From NCBI GenBank assembly GCA_016169945.1, contig JADLSH010000349.1, positions 496,001 to 560,000 of the forward strand: 64,000 nucleotides of DNA, read 5' to 3'. The position numbers and the translations under genes were made by a program. The notes below the pieces were generated by a model. The model saw only the letters and a list, made by a program, of their open reading frames with translations. It searched no databases and was not told the DNA's origin. The stretch is from Trachythela sp. YZ-2020 (taxonomy: Eukaryota; Cnidaria; Anthozoa; Malacalcyonacea; Clavulariidae). Positions 34,401-44,660 of this stretch are shown piece by piece (positions within the stretch are counted from its first letter, which is position 1; each line of letters begins with the position of its first letter).

Positions 34401-34985
34401 TCTTGCTCGAGATCAAGCTGTCTTCAAAACCCTGTTCTTTGCTGGTGATCGTGGCTCTGATCTTGGTTGTGTTAAGACTGCAGAAATTCTCCGGTTTCCC
34501 AACGATGATGGTTTCCTTTTCAACCACGTTTGGGGAAAGTCTCTTCGTGATGGATCATCCAACATGTTTGGCATTAGGCGTCATCCGAATCCTTGCATTT
34601 GTCTGTGGCTGCTATCGAGACATATGTCACTGTGTGCCATCACCTCGCAATTGATCTTTCCTGTGGGTATCTCTTCAGACCTTCCACACCACAAGGTGAT
34701 GTTGTTGATAAACCCCTCAATAGGTCTATGACACAGCACTTTGTTGTTGATAAACCCCTCAATAGTTCTTGCTTTATCCGGAGCCTCTCTTGCTGACATC
34801 ATGGGACATGTTGGTTGGAAAACTGATCAGACAGCGTTGTATTACATGAAGCTTTCACAGGTTTTAAGACAAGGTTCCCCTTCCCAGCTCTTATGCTCGG
34901 AGACACCAGAAGTACGGGACTCGGTCAATTTGTATCAGGACTTCAATAGCTTAAAGAACTTTGTTTCTGTTTCTCCGCCTATAGT
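34401..34985 (+). pseudogene. Tyrosine recombinase of the gag-recombinase element
   Basis: Frames give RDQAVFKTLFFAGDRGSDLG, ILRFPNDDGFLFNHVWGKSL, then after a frameshift LAIDLSCGYLFRPSTP, and after a second one LALSGASLADIMGHVGWK and TALYYMKLSQVL. The catalytic Tyr pair and GHVGW box are present. The segment that should hold the HxxR box is replaced by a ~41-bp tandem duplication (GTTGATAAACCCCTCAATAG twice, about 34696-34770). The nearest relative in the window is the recombinase at 10.6-11.4 kb. Confidence 0.75.
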
Positions 34986-35155
34986 CTACAAGAGGAATGT
35001 AGATATTGTTATTTTAATTTCAGTGTCATGCAGAATTACGTATGAGTGTGGGAATCTTTGAGTATGTGTTATTTTAAGTATGGGATTATAGTTTAAGATT
35101 GTTCAAGGATTGATCATTATTGTACCTGGTGATTGGCCGTTTCCTACTAATGTGA

Positions 35156-35460
35156 GACCGCCAGACATCCCATTCTCACTTATAGGTGGGGGAGACTGAT
35201 GAGAATAGTTTACTATTGTCAGCAGTCTCACCCTCATAAGTGAGAATCGCATGAGCTCATTTAAGTTCGGTGCAAACGCGCCCTGCCCAGCACCTTATTG
35301 CCTGCTTGGTAATTCTCATTCACTCTCCTCCTCCTATACTCTTGGTGGTCGATCTCAATGCGCCCGCCCTATTTTCAGGCAAATTTTCCTTCTGGGATCG
35401 ACCGCCAGGCATCCCATTCTCACTTATAGGTGGGGGAGACTGATGAGAACAGTTTACTAT
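35156..35460. repeat. Split direct repeat B1-A2-B2
   Basis: B1 (35156-35217) and B2 (35400-35460) share GACCGCCAG(A/G)CATCCC ... GATGAGAA(T/C)AGTTTACTAT; A2 begins near 35238 with the same ATAAGTGAGAATCGC as A1 at 32668. The array marks the 3' end of the element. Confidence 0.8.
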
Positions 35461-35730
35461 CTACACCTGGCGCTCTATTTATGCATAATTATGTAAACAA
35501 TAAGTTACCACAAGCATTTAAAGATTATGCAACACCAGCTTCTGACATACATAATCATAACACCTGACATGCTTCAAAAAATCTATTTGTACTATCATCA
35601 TCAACTAATTACGGTAAATTTTTCATTAATTACAATTTGGAATAACCTGTCAAATGACATGAGAGATTTTTCATATTTGAAATTTAAGAATTATGTAAAA
35701 CATAATTGTTTCTTGACCTATACATAGATT
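35461..35730 (+). pseudogene. LINE RT C-terminal fragment, right part
   Basis: It continues the LINE at 32350-32664 after the insertion: FMHNYVNNKLPQAFKDYAT, HNHNTRHASKNLFVLSSS, YGKFFINYN and WNNLSNDMRDFSYLKFKNYV in two frames. An AT-rich 3' tail follows to about 36020, with AATAAA near 36016. Confidence 0.8.
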
Positions 35731-36289
35731 TTCATTTGCTCTAGTGAATCAATACCTAATATTAATCCTTAATTTCTTCTCACATATTTATACAAACTAT
35801 ATTAAATTAATTATTTATTATTGTTACATTTTATTGTTTGACTGGATAATGTTAGGAATATAAAAAAGTATCATAGACTGACCACATATTCTATATTTGT
35901 AATTAATTTTAAGGGGAGTTGCTTAGAAAACTTTTAGTTACTCCAGCTTCCCAGCACCATTATAATAATACTTATATTTATTAATGTCAACCTGTCCTCT
36001 TTGTAAAGGTGTGAAATAAAGAATTGATTAATACTTGGCACGTGTATGAGAACAATTCGATCAAGCAGTCTAGAATTAGAAAAAAGGCATGCAAATCGTA
36101 TTTTAGAACCTCAACAAACAACTTGGTTTGCATTCGAAAAAAAGTAAATAAATGAGTCGATCAAAGCCAACTACATTAGCCAGATGGAAAGAAATGTGGA
36201 GGTAACTAGAACCGACGTGCCAAAACCCATGCAAAAAACGTAGTCAGTTATATGCACTTACCGTTGCCTGTCTGGATGTAGCAGGCATC

Positions 36290-36692
36290 TTACCACATGG
36301 CCATTAACCGTACAAATTGGCGCAGATTTTGAAACAATCTCTTGCCGACAGTTTCGGCTTTTCCCGTCACTAAAGAAGCGCTTCGCGGCTTTCCCGATTT
36401 CCGACATGTCCGTTGGGTCATCCGCTTGGAATCACATAGTGGTGAAAGATTACAAGTTTCCATAATGAGCATCCGTAAAAAGATTATAAAAGCACTTTGG
36501 ATACAACCCAACGGTAGCCAAAGCAACATTCCCTGCTTTTGTTTTCCCCATCCCTGGTTCGACAACTCCAATTATCAAAGGACACCATCCTTTCACTTTT
36601 TGCCACTGGTCAAAACAAAAATAACCATGTGAAAAATTAATGCAGACATCTTTCATGATATAAGCATAATTTATATAGGGATTTTCCAACAA
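36290..36692 (-). other. P-loop NTPase fragment, family not named
   Basis: The minus strand gives QKVKGWCPLIIGVVEPGMGK, with Walker A GVVEPGMGKTKAG near 36560, then VALATVGLYPKCFYNLFTD, and in another frame ADDPTDMSEIGKAAKRFF, a DDP-containing stretch in the Walker-B-like position. The overall look (P-loop, then a DDP-x-I motif) recalls a group of uncharacterised ATPases repeated in invertebrate genomes, often next to transposons. That link is from memory of the pattern, not a search. At least one frameshift (near 36450). Confidence 0.4.
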
Positions 36693-36714
36693 TGTCTTTT
36701 TTCAGTAGTTATGC

Positions 36715-36850
36715 CCTGGTCAAACAAGAGTGAGAGTAGATAAGAGTTGGCAAGTGAGTGGAGTTTGTATGAGAGTTTGTTCAACTCTCATGCCCCGGTC
36801 AAACGAGAACAAGAGTTGCATGAGAGTTGCGACAGAAATGATTTAGCGTG
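36715..36850. repeat. Repeat with GAGAGTTG motifs
   Basis: GCCC(T/C)GGTCAAAC(A/G)AGA occurs at about 36713 and 36784, with scattered TGAGAGTT/AACTCTCA pairs between. The same motif set lies at the right end of the duplicated blocks (43195-43290 and 61960-62050), so one short repeat family is present three times. Confidence 0.5.
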
Positions 36851-37129
36851 TGAAACACATGCAGTCCTAAGAATAATTCTAAAATGTTGTTAAACAAAGA
36901 CAGTGTTTAAATTTCCATTTTAGCTTTAGAGAGTACAAAACACTAGTCTGAATATAGTTGTAACTACCGGCGTTTTGTGGTTCAAAAGTATATAGTTATA
37001 AGTACCCGAATTCCCCGACAGACGCAACGGGTCATCGACACCAATGTGTGTGAGTGAAAACTCAAGATCATGCGCAAGCATATTTCGTTAACTTTCTGGC
37101 CAAATTTAACATGAGTCGGAATTATGGAT

Positions 37130-37450
37130 TTAACATGAGTCGGAAGCCCTGGCAATGTTTACTCTGTCACCTTCTGTTAAATTACCAAGCCACTTGAAGC
37201 CAAAGTCACAAGGATTTACCAATCCCCCGTTTTTATCGACCGCTACTTCTTCATTCAAGACCCAGATTGACTCTCCTCGGTTATTTGTGTTCTTACCCAC
37301 GGTGTAAACTGCCCCTAAAATACTCTTGTCTTTAGGGAGATCTACCTCACCCACAAGGCCAGTTAACAGCTTGTCTAAAGTCACATTGGTGACTTGCAAC
37401 AAGTATTTTTGCAGACTTTCGTGCTTGTTGTTAAAACTGAGTTCCTTCAA
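37130..37450 (-). other. Open frame, unrecognised, coding-like
   Basis: 106 codons on the minus strand: LLQVTNVTLDKLLTGLVG, DKSILGAVYTVGKNTNNRG, ESIWVLNEEVAVDKNGGLVN, FGFKWLGNLTEGDRVNIAR. It looks like real coding sequence, and it abuts the BEL/Pao fragment on the other strand, which begins near 37470. I cannot name it. Confidence 0.35.
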
Positions 37451-37469
37451 GAATTGGGTGATTTTCCTG

Positions 37470-39543
37470 AAGCTGGTAAGTGGTTATGGAGCAGTAGCAT
37501 ACCTTCGTTATGCGATGACAATGATCACACCCATTGTTCATTCCTAATGGGCAAAGCTCGTCTGGCTCCCATGAAGATAGTCACGATACCACGTTTGGAA
37601 TTAACCGCCGCAGCAGTATCAGTTCGTGTCGGAGAGCTGTAAAAGAGTGAATTAGACGACATCTTTGACCTTACGCTTACATTATCAACGAACAGCAAAG
37701 GTTTCACGTGTTTGTCGCCAATTGTGTTCAATTAATTCGTAACTACTCAGACCCAAATCAATGGAGATACGTCGAAACAGACGACAAACCTGCTGACGAC
37801 GCTTCGTGAGGAACAAGTGGAGAATGACTACTTCAACAGCGACGATGGTTCAAAGGTCCAAAATTTATTTGGAAACCAGAACAAGAATGGCCACAACAAC
37901 CAATCGATATGGGTCAGATAAACAACGACGATCCTGAAATTAAACAGCAAGTTGAAAGTAATGCAACTACGATTGGTGACCTGAATGATCCTACGACCAA
38001 GTTGATCCACTCTATTTCCTCTTGGCATCGATTGAAGAAAGCAGTAGCCATATTTCTTCGTACAAAGAAGATCCTAGGAGACAGGATACGTGCTCGTTCA
38101 AGTTTAAGCGATGAAACCTTCAGCGCGAACAGTTACTCCACATCCCTCTCCGCTGAAGATCTAGTCCAAGCTGAGATCGCTATTGTAAAATTCATTCAGT
38201 CAACAACGTTTCCCGAAGAGATAATGTGTCTAAGCAACATCAAACCCGAAGATCTTGCACCCTACCGAAAGTTTCAGAAAAGCAAAAAGATGAATATCAA
38301 GAAAATCAGCTCGATCCATCGCCTCGACCCATACCTAAAAGACAGAGTGTTGAGAGTTGGAGGTCGACTGAACCGTGCAGAACTGTCGCCAGAAACTGCC
38401 CATCCAATCCTCTTACCTTACAAGAATCACGTAACAACCCTCATTATCCGCCATTTACACCGACAGCTGGGTCATGTTGGACGTAATCACGTTATCGCAG
38501 CTGTTTGAGAAAAATATTGGGTCATAACGCCGCAGTACGACGAGGCCTCTCCAAGTGCGTTTTCTGCCTTCGCCATCATGGAAAGGTTAACGAACAAAAG
38601 ATGGCTGACTTACCCGAAGACCGCATTACGCCATCACCTCCGTTTACCCATACAGGGGTTGATTATTTTGGTCCTTTCATTATAAAAGAAAGACGAAAAG
38701 AACTGAAGAGATACGGGGCAATTTTTACTTGTTTGGTGAGCAGAGCCGTGCATATTGAAATCGCTAACTCTCTCGATTCAGATTCATTCATTTTGGCACT
38801 TCGTCGTTTCGTAGCTCGGCGCGGCCCTATACGATGTTTAAGAAGTGATAACGGCTCAAACTTCGTTGGTGCAAATAAAGAACTTAAACGAGCCCTAGAA
38901 GAAATGGATCAAGACCGTATCAGTATTAAACTTCGTCGGGAAGGAATCGAGTGGCAATTCATCAGCTAGCCACATGGGCGGTGCGTGGGAGCGTCAAATC
39001 AGATCTACGAGAAAGGTTCTGGCAGGTTTGATGTACGAGCATGGCGGTCGTTTGGATGAAGAATCGTTCAGAACCCTGATATGCGAAGTTGAAGCTGTAA
39101 TCAACTCCAGACCATTGATGTTAGTATCAAATGATCCTTCCGATTTGCACCCACTAACCCCAAATCACCTCCTCACAACGAAGTCTGCGGTTATACTTCC
39201 TCCTCCTGGAAACTTTCAAAAGAACGACGTTTACCTGCATCATCGTTGGCGAAGAGTTCAGTACCTGGTGAACCTATTCTGGACCAGATGGAAGAAAGAA
39301 TACCTTCTTACCTTGCAAGAACGAAGCAAGTGGCAACAAGTTAAACGTGACCTAGTGACCGGAGATGTCGTAATTTTAAAGGAAGAGAACACACCACGTA
39401 ATGTGTGGCCTTTGGGTCTAGTCGTGGACACAGAACCAGATTCTCAAGGATTTGTTAGGACTGTAATGGTGAAAACAAAAGAAAGTTTGTATAAGAGACC
39501 AATCTCAAAGATTGTACTGTTATTGGCTAAAGAAGATCAATAA
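37470..39543 (+). pseudogene. BEL/Pao retrotransposon pol: RNase H and integrase, broken
   Basis: Order: RNase H (GYGAVAYLR, HCSFLMGKARLAPMKIVTIP, PRLELTAAAVSVRV; later DPNQWRYVETDDKPADDAS), then the HHCC zinc region (HLHRQLGHVGRNHVI ... CVFCLRHHGK), the integrase core (HTGVDYFGPF with first Asp, LRSDNGSNFVGAN with second Asp, MGGAWERQIRSTRKVL with catalytic Glu), ending with the Pao-type C-terminal domain (PLTPNHLLTTKSAVILPPP, VYLHHRWRRVQYLVNLFWTR). The stop is at 39541-39543. Frameshifts or stops occur near 37545, 37640, 37805, 38507-38530 and 38967. Gag, protease and RT are absent on the 5' side. Confidence 0.9.
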
Positions 39544-39567
39544 GAATTGCGTAAACTTCTTGCGAAG

Positions 39568-40072
39568 TGTAGGGACCGGGAATGTAATGGCGTGTGCATT
39601 AAGCGTAACATTCAAAACGACTTAGTATGCAAATTGGTTTCGTTCTGCATGGTTTAAGGTATTCACCGTCTGGCCAAAATTACCTTTGGACTATTTCTTA
39701 GTTAAGAAGTCGAACAGAAAGACCTAATTTATATAACGATTGAAGTAAGTTAAACAAAGACCGAACTTGCTTCAAGCTTCAAAAGGACACAGATGTACGT
39801 AAGCTTGTATTTATAACTCTGTGAATTCATGCTTAAAATATTTTGTAGCCTTAGACGTATAGTTTTAGCGTGCATGTATTTTTTACCTTTTTTAGTTTTT
39901 GTTACCTATCCAAATCGAGCAGCGATGGCAAACGGTTTAAACGGCTATACTTTGCTAACCGTGGATTGAGTTAACAACGTCTGCCAAATAAATTTACTAA
40001 TATACTGAGTTACTGACTATATTGACTTTACTGTGTTTTTCTGTGAGCAATAGAATTTAGCGTGCTCTCACA
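39568..40072 (+). repeat. Probable 3' LTR of the BEL/Pao element
   Basis: It begins TGTAGGGACCGGG 25 bases after the pol stop and ends CTCTCACA, giving TG...CA boundaries of 505 bp, with AATAAA at 39987-39992. There is no 5' LTR in the window for comparison, so the right boundary is tentative. Confidence 0.5.
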
Positions 40073-40082
40073 GTCATGGTAA

Positions 40083-40345
40083 CAAATTTTGCATAAACAA
40101 CGCGAACAAAGCCATGCATGCACACATTGTCTCCCACATACACCCCCACGTTCTGGCAGGAAGCATATAAGCAGTCATTTATTTCGATACTTGTTACTGC
40201 CTGATGATTCTTTTACAGATGAAACACAGCCTGTTGCAGACAAGTTTTGAGGTAAGCGAAAATCTATAATTTGCTCTAACTATATGTTGTTGAGCACTCT
40301 TTGCGTTTCGTAGGCCTAAACCTACACGTATATTTGCTCTATATA
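40083..40345 (+). pseudogene. Penelope-like 3' terminal remnant
   Basis: It matches, in opposite orientation, the end of the 3802-4518 element (GCATGCATGGCTTTGTT / CCTGCCGGAGCG region), the ribozyme and the post-ribozyme segment ending at CCTAAACCTACACG. The coding frame is shifted by indels. Confidence 0.7.
40190..40244 (+). ncRNA. Hammerhead ribozyme, type I, Penelope-like
   Basis: CTTGT (40190-40194) and CTGC (40197-40200) pair with GCAG (40236-40239) and ACAAG (40240-40244). CTGATGA is at 40201-40207, stem II is TCT/AGA with loop TTTAC, then GAAA. Stem III is ACA/TGT with a 5-base loop CAGCC, two bases longer than in the other copies. Predicted cleavage follows T40235. All core bases are intact although the surrounding element is decayed. 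Confidence 0.75.
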
Positions 40346-41435
40346 TATATGAACTTTTTACGAATCCCTAATTTGACTAAATATGCTAGTTTGATCGTTG
40401 GAGCCAACTACAATTGACTCATCTCTATAATATAAGTTTGTTGTTACTTTAAAATTGTGTATATATCAAAAGAAACAAAACTAATTCATTGATGATTGTA
40501 ATTATATATGGAGCGAATAGTATTTTCCAAACTTTGGGATGAGTTTGCCAAACTGGGTACGATAAACATCTTGAATTGATAGGCGTAAAAAACTTTGATC
40601 ATAACTTTGATTAAAATTCCTCTCGGGGAAACACGGAAAATGCTATATTCTGCTATTTATCTACTATAGTAAAAAATTGAATACTTATAGGCGACTGGGG
40701 ATGAGTCATCAAAAATAGTATGTATAGAATGCACCCTAAGTCCGGAGTCATGGACCCACGTCCACTGTTTTTCATTAATGCATGCCCATATAAATTTGGC
40801 CAGGTTGGGATTCCGGCCCCTAAAAGAGCGTGAAATATAATTTTTCACAAATATGATATCAGTCATAACGTGTTTATATAACTGAGAAGAAAGACCCCAC
40901 GTGCACGCATTCAATATACTACCCAGAATTATGTCTATAAACTACACTACCGTAAAGTTCCGCATTTGTCTAACAAAAAACACGACAAAATAAGCATTGG
41001 TAAAATTCAAATGATCTCTTACTTTTCTGATCCACACCAATGTGTCGCTAGACCTACACCTGTTCTTTTACTTTTATACCTTCCGTCGTGTATACACAAC
41101 TCAACCGCATTCATATTTTATTGTTGGAAATTTAGCAGTACACAATGATTACAAACACTTTGGAAAACTTCACGAAATGATAGAAACAACACATGAACGA
41201 CCTCATTTATATTAGCGTATTTCGTGATACTCTGACATGTTAATGGTGACAGTGGCTAAAATTTTTAAGCTTGTTATACTTTAATGCAATCTTAACCCCT
41301 ACCCAGGAATGAAATAATTATTTTTGGTTTTCCAACATATGCCGACACATTATAGAGAAAGAAATCAGACTTTTCATAAGACGTTATCATCAGTCACTCT
41401 TTTACTTAAATTAAGTTTTATAAATTAAGTTAAGT
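40345..41435. other. No gene recognised
   Basis: AT-rich sequence without long frames. No repeat match elsewhere in the window was noticed. Confidence 0.4.
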
Positions 41436-43296
41436 TTAGTTTTATAGTTTTTTACCATGAAAATGAAGAATAGATGTTTGTGCAATATATACCAATCCCT
41501 AGCAATATTTCATTTAGTATGCTATACAAATGGACGTCATGCATACATTCAAGTAATAGTATCTTTGTGATATCAATTTATATTCATTATGTAGCTTAGA
41601 AAAAGGGTTATATGATTCAACTATATATAAGCTAGAGGTCTTTGCATCACAACATTGTGTAGAGGTGTTAAATTAGGGGCAAAATATACCTACGAAGTTC
41701 AACTATGTATAGATACATGCATGTCCCTAAACTAAGATTTTCATATAGAAGTTAGAATTCAGAATTTAGAGTGGTCGATTTCTTATAACATTACTTCATG
41801 ATCATATAAAAACTACGAAATATCTTAGTTTCGATATATCTGGTTTCCGTTCTATGGCACATGCATTTACATCAAAATTTGACAGTAACCAACACTATAG
41901 CGGGATGTAGCACTAGCACGGTATGCAAACTGTCGGGGCATTGCGTGCAGACAGTTGCATGATTGTGCACTTAAAATTTCTTGCATGCTCCATGCCTCTC
42001 CAAACGGATACATGTAGATTAAAATATAGCCAGAAAGAGGAAATTAAAGATTTATGCCAGGCTATATGTGACACAATAAGAAACATGCAACTGAAATCAA
42101 CTTCTTCCTGACTTGTATGCCAGCCTCGTACACAGGCGCTTTAGAGCCAGAGGAAAAGAGAAAAAATCACGCTAAGCTAATATATATATATAGATCAGTG
42201 GCTAAGCTGGTTCAGGATGTATACAGTGTACACTATATTTCCGTATATTTATACAGTATATTTACAACAGTTGCCACAGGCCTAATGCAAAAGTTATGTG
42301 CATGTTGTTATTTTCTTCGACTTTCTAAATAAGCATAACTCATATATAATGTCGTTGACTTTTTGAAGTGACCTGACTAGATATTTAGCATAGACAGGAT
42401 TACAACAATATTATGACCATTTGGCCTACGGGTTAGGTAAAAACAAATGGGCTTTACATGCATGCATGCATGACTGGGGCTATCAGCAGCATATTTTATG
42501 GAAACTTCGAGCATATATGAATTCCCAATGGTCGGCCCACCCCTAAATAATATTTATCAGATGACCCCCCTTCCAAACTTCTAGCTCTCCTAAAAAGTCA
42601 AAGTACATGTAACCATAAAATCTCGTTTTTGTGAGCGAAAAGCTTTGTGACCATTGGCTGACTTTTAATAATGTAAATATATTTTGAAGGAGCAGATGTT
42701 TCCGCAGGGACAGATATACAACGTACATGATTTGAATGATTTCAAATATTTGTATTGTAGTTAGTTTGATCGAATTCATGTAACTTTATCGAGATGAAAT
42801 GACCTGTATAGCCATGGGGAGAGAAGTCAAAACATTTTCCATGAAAACTGCCCTTCGATGTCAAAATTTACCTGAAGTATGACGATTCTAGTAATCTTAT
42901 AATAAATGTTAAAGCCCAACATAATGGTTTAAGGAGAGCCATGCACAAACATATACCGGTATAAAAATTTTTACAGCGACATTTCATCTTTCGATTAAAA
43001 CTTTTTATATATATTTGTGTATGGCTCTTTTTAAAGCATTATGCTGGGCTGTAATATTTATAAGGTTACGTTTCCTGCCCTGAAGGGGTCTAGGGGTTCT
43101 CCCACAGAAGATTGTTATATTTTTGAGATTTTGCAAAAAAATCATGCTCGCTATGTCGCTGCATGCCACTGCCAAACAAGACTGATGCAAGAGTTAATGA
43201 GAGCGCAAGCGGGAGCTTTTCATCAACTCTCATACAAATATCATATCCAGGTCAAATGAGAACAAAAGTTGCATAAGTGTTGAGGAGATGTTGCCA
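41436..43296. repeat. 1.86-kb dispersed repeat, copy 1 (copy 2 at 60201-62058)
   Basis: Nearly identical over its whole length to 60201-62058; I saw only a handful of differences, for example at 41533 and 42951, and a 3-bp indel near 43242. The flanks differ on both sides. No coding frame longer than about 80 codons, no clear terminal repeats and no recognised domain. The right end carries the GAGAGTTG motif repeat also seen at 36715. Confidence 0.9.
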
Positions 43297-43302
43297 AAGT
43301 GG

Positions 43303-43445
43303 GGCCGGTTGTATAAAAATGTAGTTAAAGTTAACTATAGTTAGTGCGAAAGTAAACCAAACAGAATCGCGAATTTTAGAGTTAACTATTATTTAACTAC
43401 AAAACGAGTAGTTAAAATGTAGTTAAGACTTTTACACAACCGGCC
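43303..43445. mobile_element. 143-bp MITE
   Basis: Terminal inverted repeats GGCCGGTTGTATAAAA / TTTTACACAACCGGCC. The interior is built from AGTTAA / TTAACT motifs in both orientations. It lies exactly between the end of the duplicated block and the Penelope fragment. No target duplication is evident. Confidence 0.7.
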
Positions 43446-44500
43446 TCTGCAGGTGGTTTAAAATGAAAAGGCCTACTATATCACAAATTTCCGCGCCGTC
43501 GAAACTGCCCATGGTAACATCAAACAAACTCTTGCTATCTTTTTTTATCCATGAAATTCCGGTATTGAAAAGGAGAGATTTTCTAGCGTGTTTTATTATT
43601 GAAATATCGTTTTCAAGTATAGTAGCCAAATTTGAAGCCCAAGATACTTGGTCCAATAGTTTTTCAGAAATAAATGGGTAGAAATCGACAATGTCAAACG
43701 AAATAAAACTGTGTCTGTCCTTATCTTTTATATTGCCAAGCCACTGAATAACTTGTTTTGTATTCCTCCATTCTCAAATTAGAATTTATTTTGTCCAAAA
43801 TAACTTTGCTTATTTTTCCGGATTCGCTTTTATTAGCGGGATTAATTAATCGGCATTTTGGATTGTTTTCGAAATTTTCTTTGTGATCTTTTAAAGATAT
43901 AAATGCTTCGCGTTATCTCATTTTTTCAATTCTGTCGCCGATTCCTAAATTGTTCGTAATGTTTTTTTTAGTTCTGAATCAATTTGATCTATAGTGTCCT
44001 CGGATCCATGCTTATATGTTTTTGTGATGTTGTCATGTAAGAGCTTGTTGTATGTGTCGAGCGAGGTTTCATAAATATTCCTGTTTTGTCTGCAAAAATG
44101 AAAATGTTGGGAGACGAATTGATTTTCTTTAGATCGTTAGTCAAAGATTTCTGAAATTGGTTCCTATATGGCCGAAATTGTAAATTTTCGATTAGTTTTA
44201 TAAGGTCGTCTCTTCGAAAGATTTCATTTCCGGAATAGAAGGAGGTGTTTTGTTGGACGCAAGGCCGAAATGGTTGTTTTAGTTTTCACTTTTTTTTGTT
44301 TTTAAGAAAGAAATTAGCTTTCCATCTCATACATTTTATTACACTTTCCACTTTTTCAATCAAATTTTTCAAATAAGCGTCCTATGATGGTATAGGGATA
44401 TTCTTTAGTGAATAGTCAAATCGAAATTGCCGCATTTTGAAGTTAAATATATGAATAACGTAAACAAGAGTGCACAACCGATGGTGTAAATATACGTGTA
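43446..44500 (-). pseudogene. Penelope-like reverse transcriptase, second copy, broken
   Basis: Closely similar to 26190-27137: ASNLATILENDISIIKHARK, SLFDVTMGSFDGAEICDIVG in the RT palm, then (broken) the LKDHKENFENNPK and GISN/IGDRIEK stretches and the N-terminal region. Several indels and an extra ~110-bp segment near 44340-44420. Both copies end at the same point (GTTTTAAAATGAAAAGGCC). Confidence 0.75.
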
Positions 44501-44660
44501 GGTTTAGGTCTACGAAACGGAAAGAGTGCTCAACAACATATAGTTAGAGCAAATTATAGATTTAAGACCGGCCTAAACCTACACGTATATTTTTTGTTAT
44601 GTTGTCATGTAAGAGCTTGTTGTATGTGTCGATATATATATATATATATATAGATAATAT
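44500..44660 (-). repeat. Penelope-like terminal repeat remnant without ribozyme
   Basis: It shares AGGTTTAGGTCTACGAAAC and the following ~60 bp with the other three terminal repeats, but stops at ATAGATTT, before the ribozyme, and continues into an inverted copy of CCTAAACCTACACG and a (TA)n tract. The ribozyme has been deleted here. Confidence 0.6.

Larger units (their letters stand above)
32668..35460 (+). mobile_element. Tyrosine-recombinase retrotransposon with split direct repeats, no RT
   Basis: A1 (32668-about 32703, ATAAGTGAGAATCGCATGAG), gag-like frame with zinc knuckle, tyrosine recombinase, B1 (35156-35217), A2 (35218-35399), B2 (35400-35460). This A1...B1-A2-B2 order is the split direct repeat of Ngaro/PAT-type elements. 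It sits inside a LINE whose reading text continues on both sides, which fixes both ends to within a few bases and shows no obvious target duplication, as expected for recombinase-mediated insertion. RT and RNase H are missing between gag and recombinase, so this is a deletion derivative mobilised in trans or a non-autonomous lineage. Confidence 0.75.

Noticed and set aside
42117..42332. Identical 60-80-codon frames in both copies of the 1.86-kb block as genes
   Set aside because: They are identical only because the block is duplicated, are short, and have no domain or codon signal.
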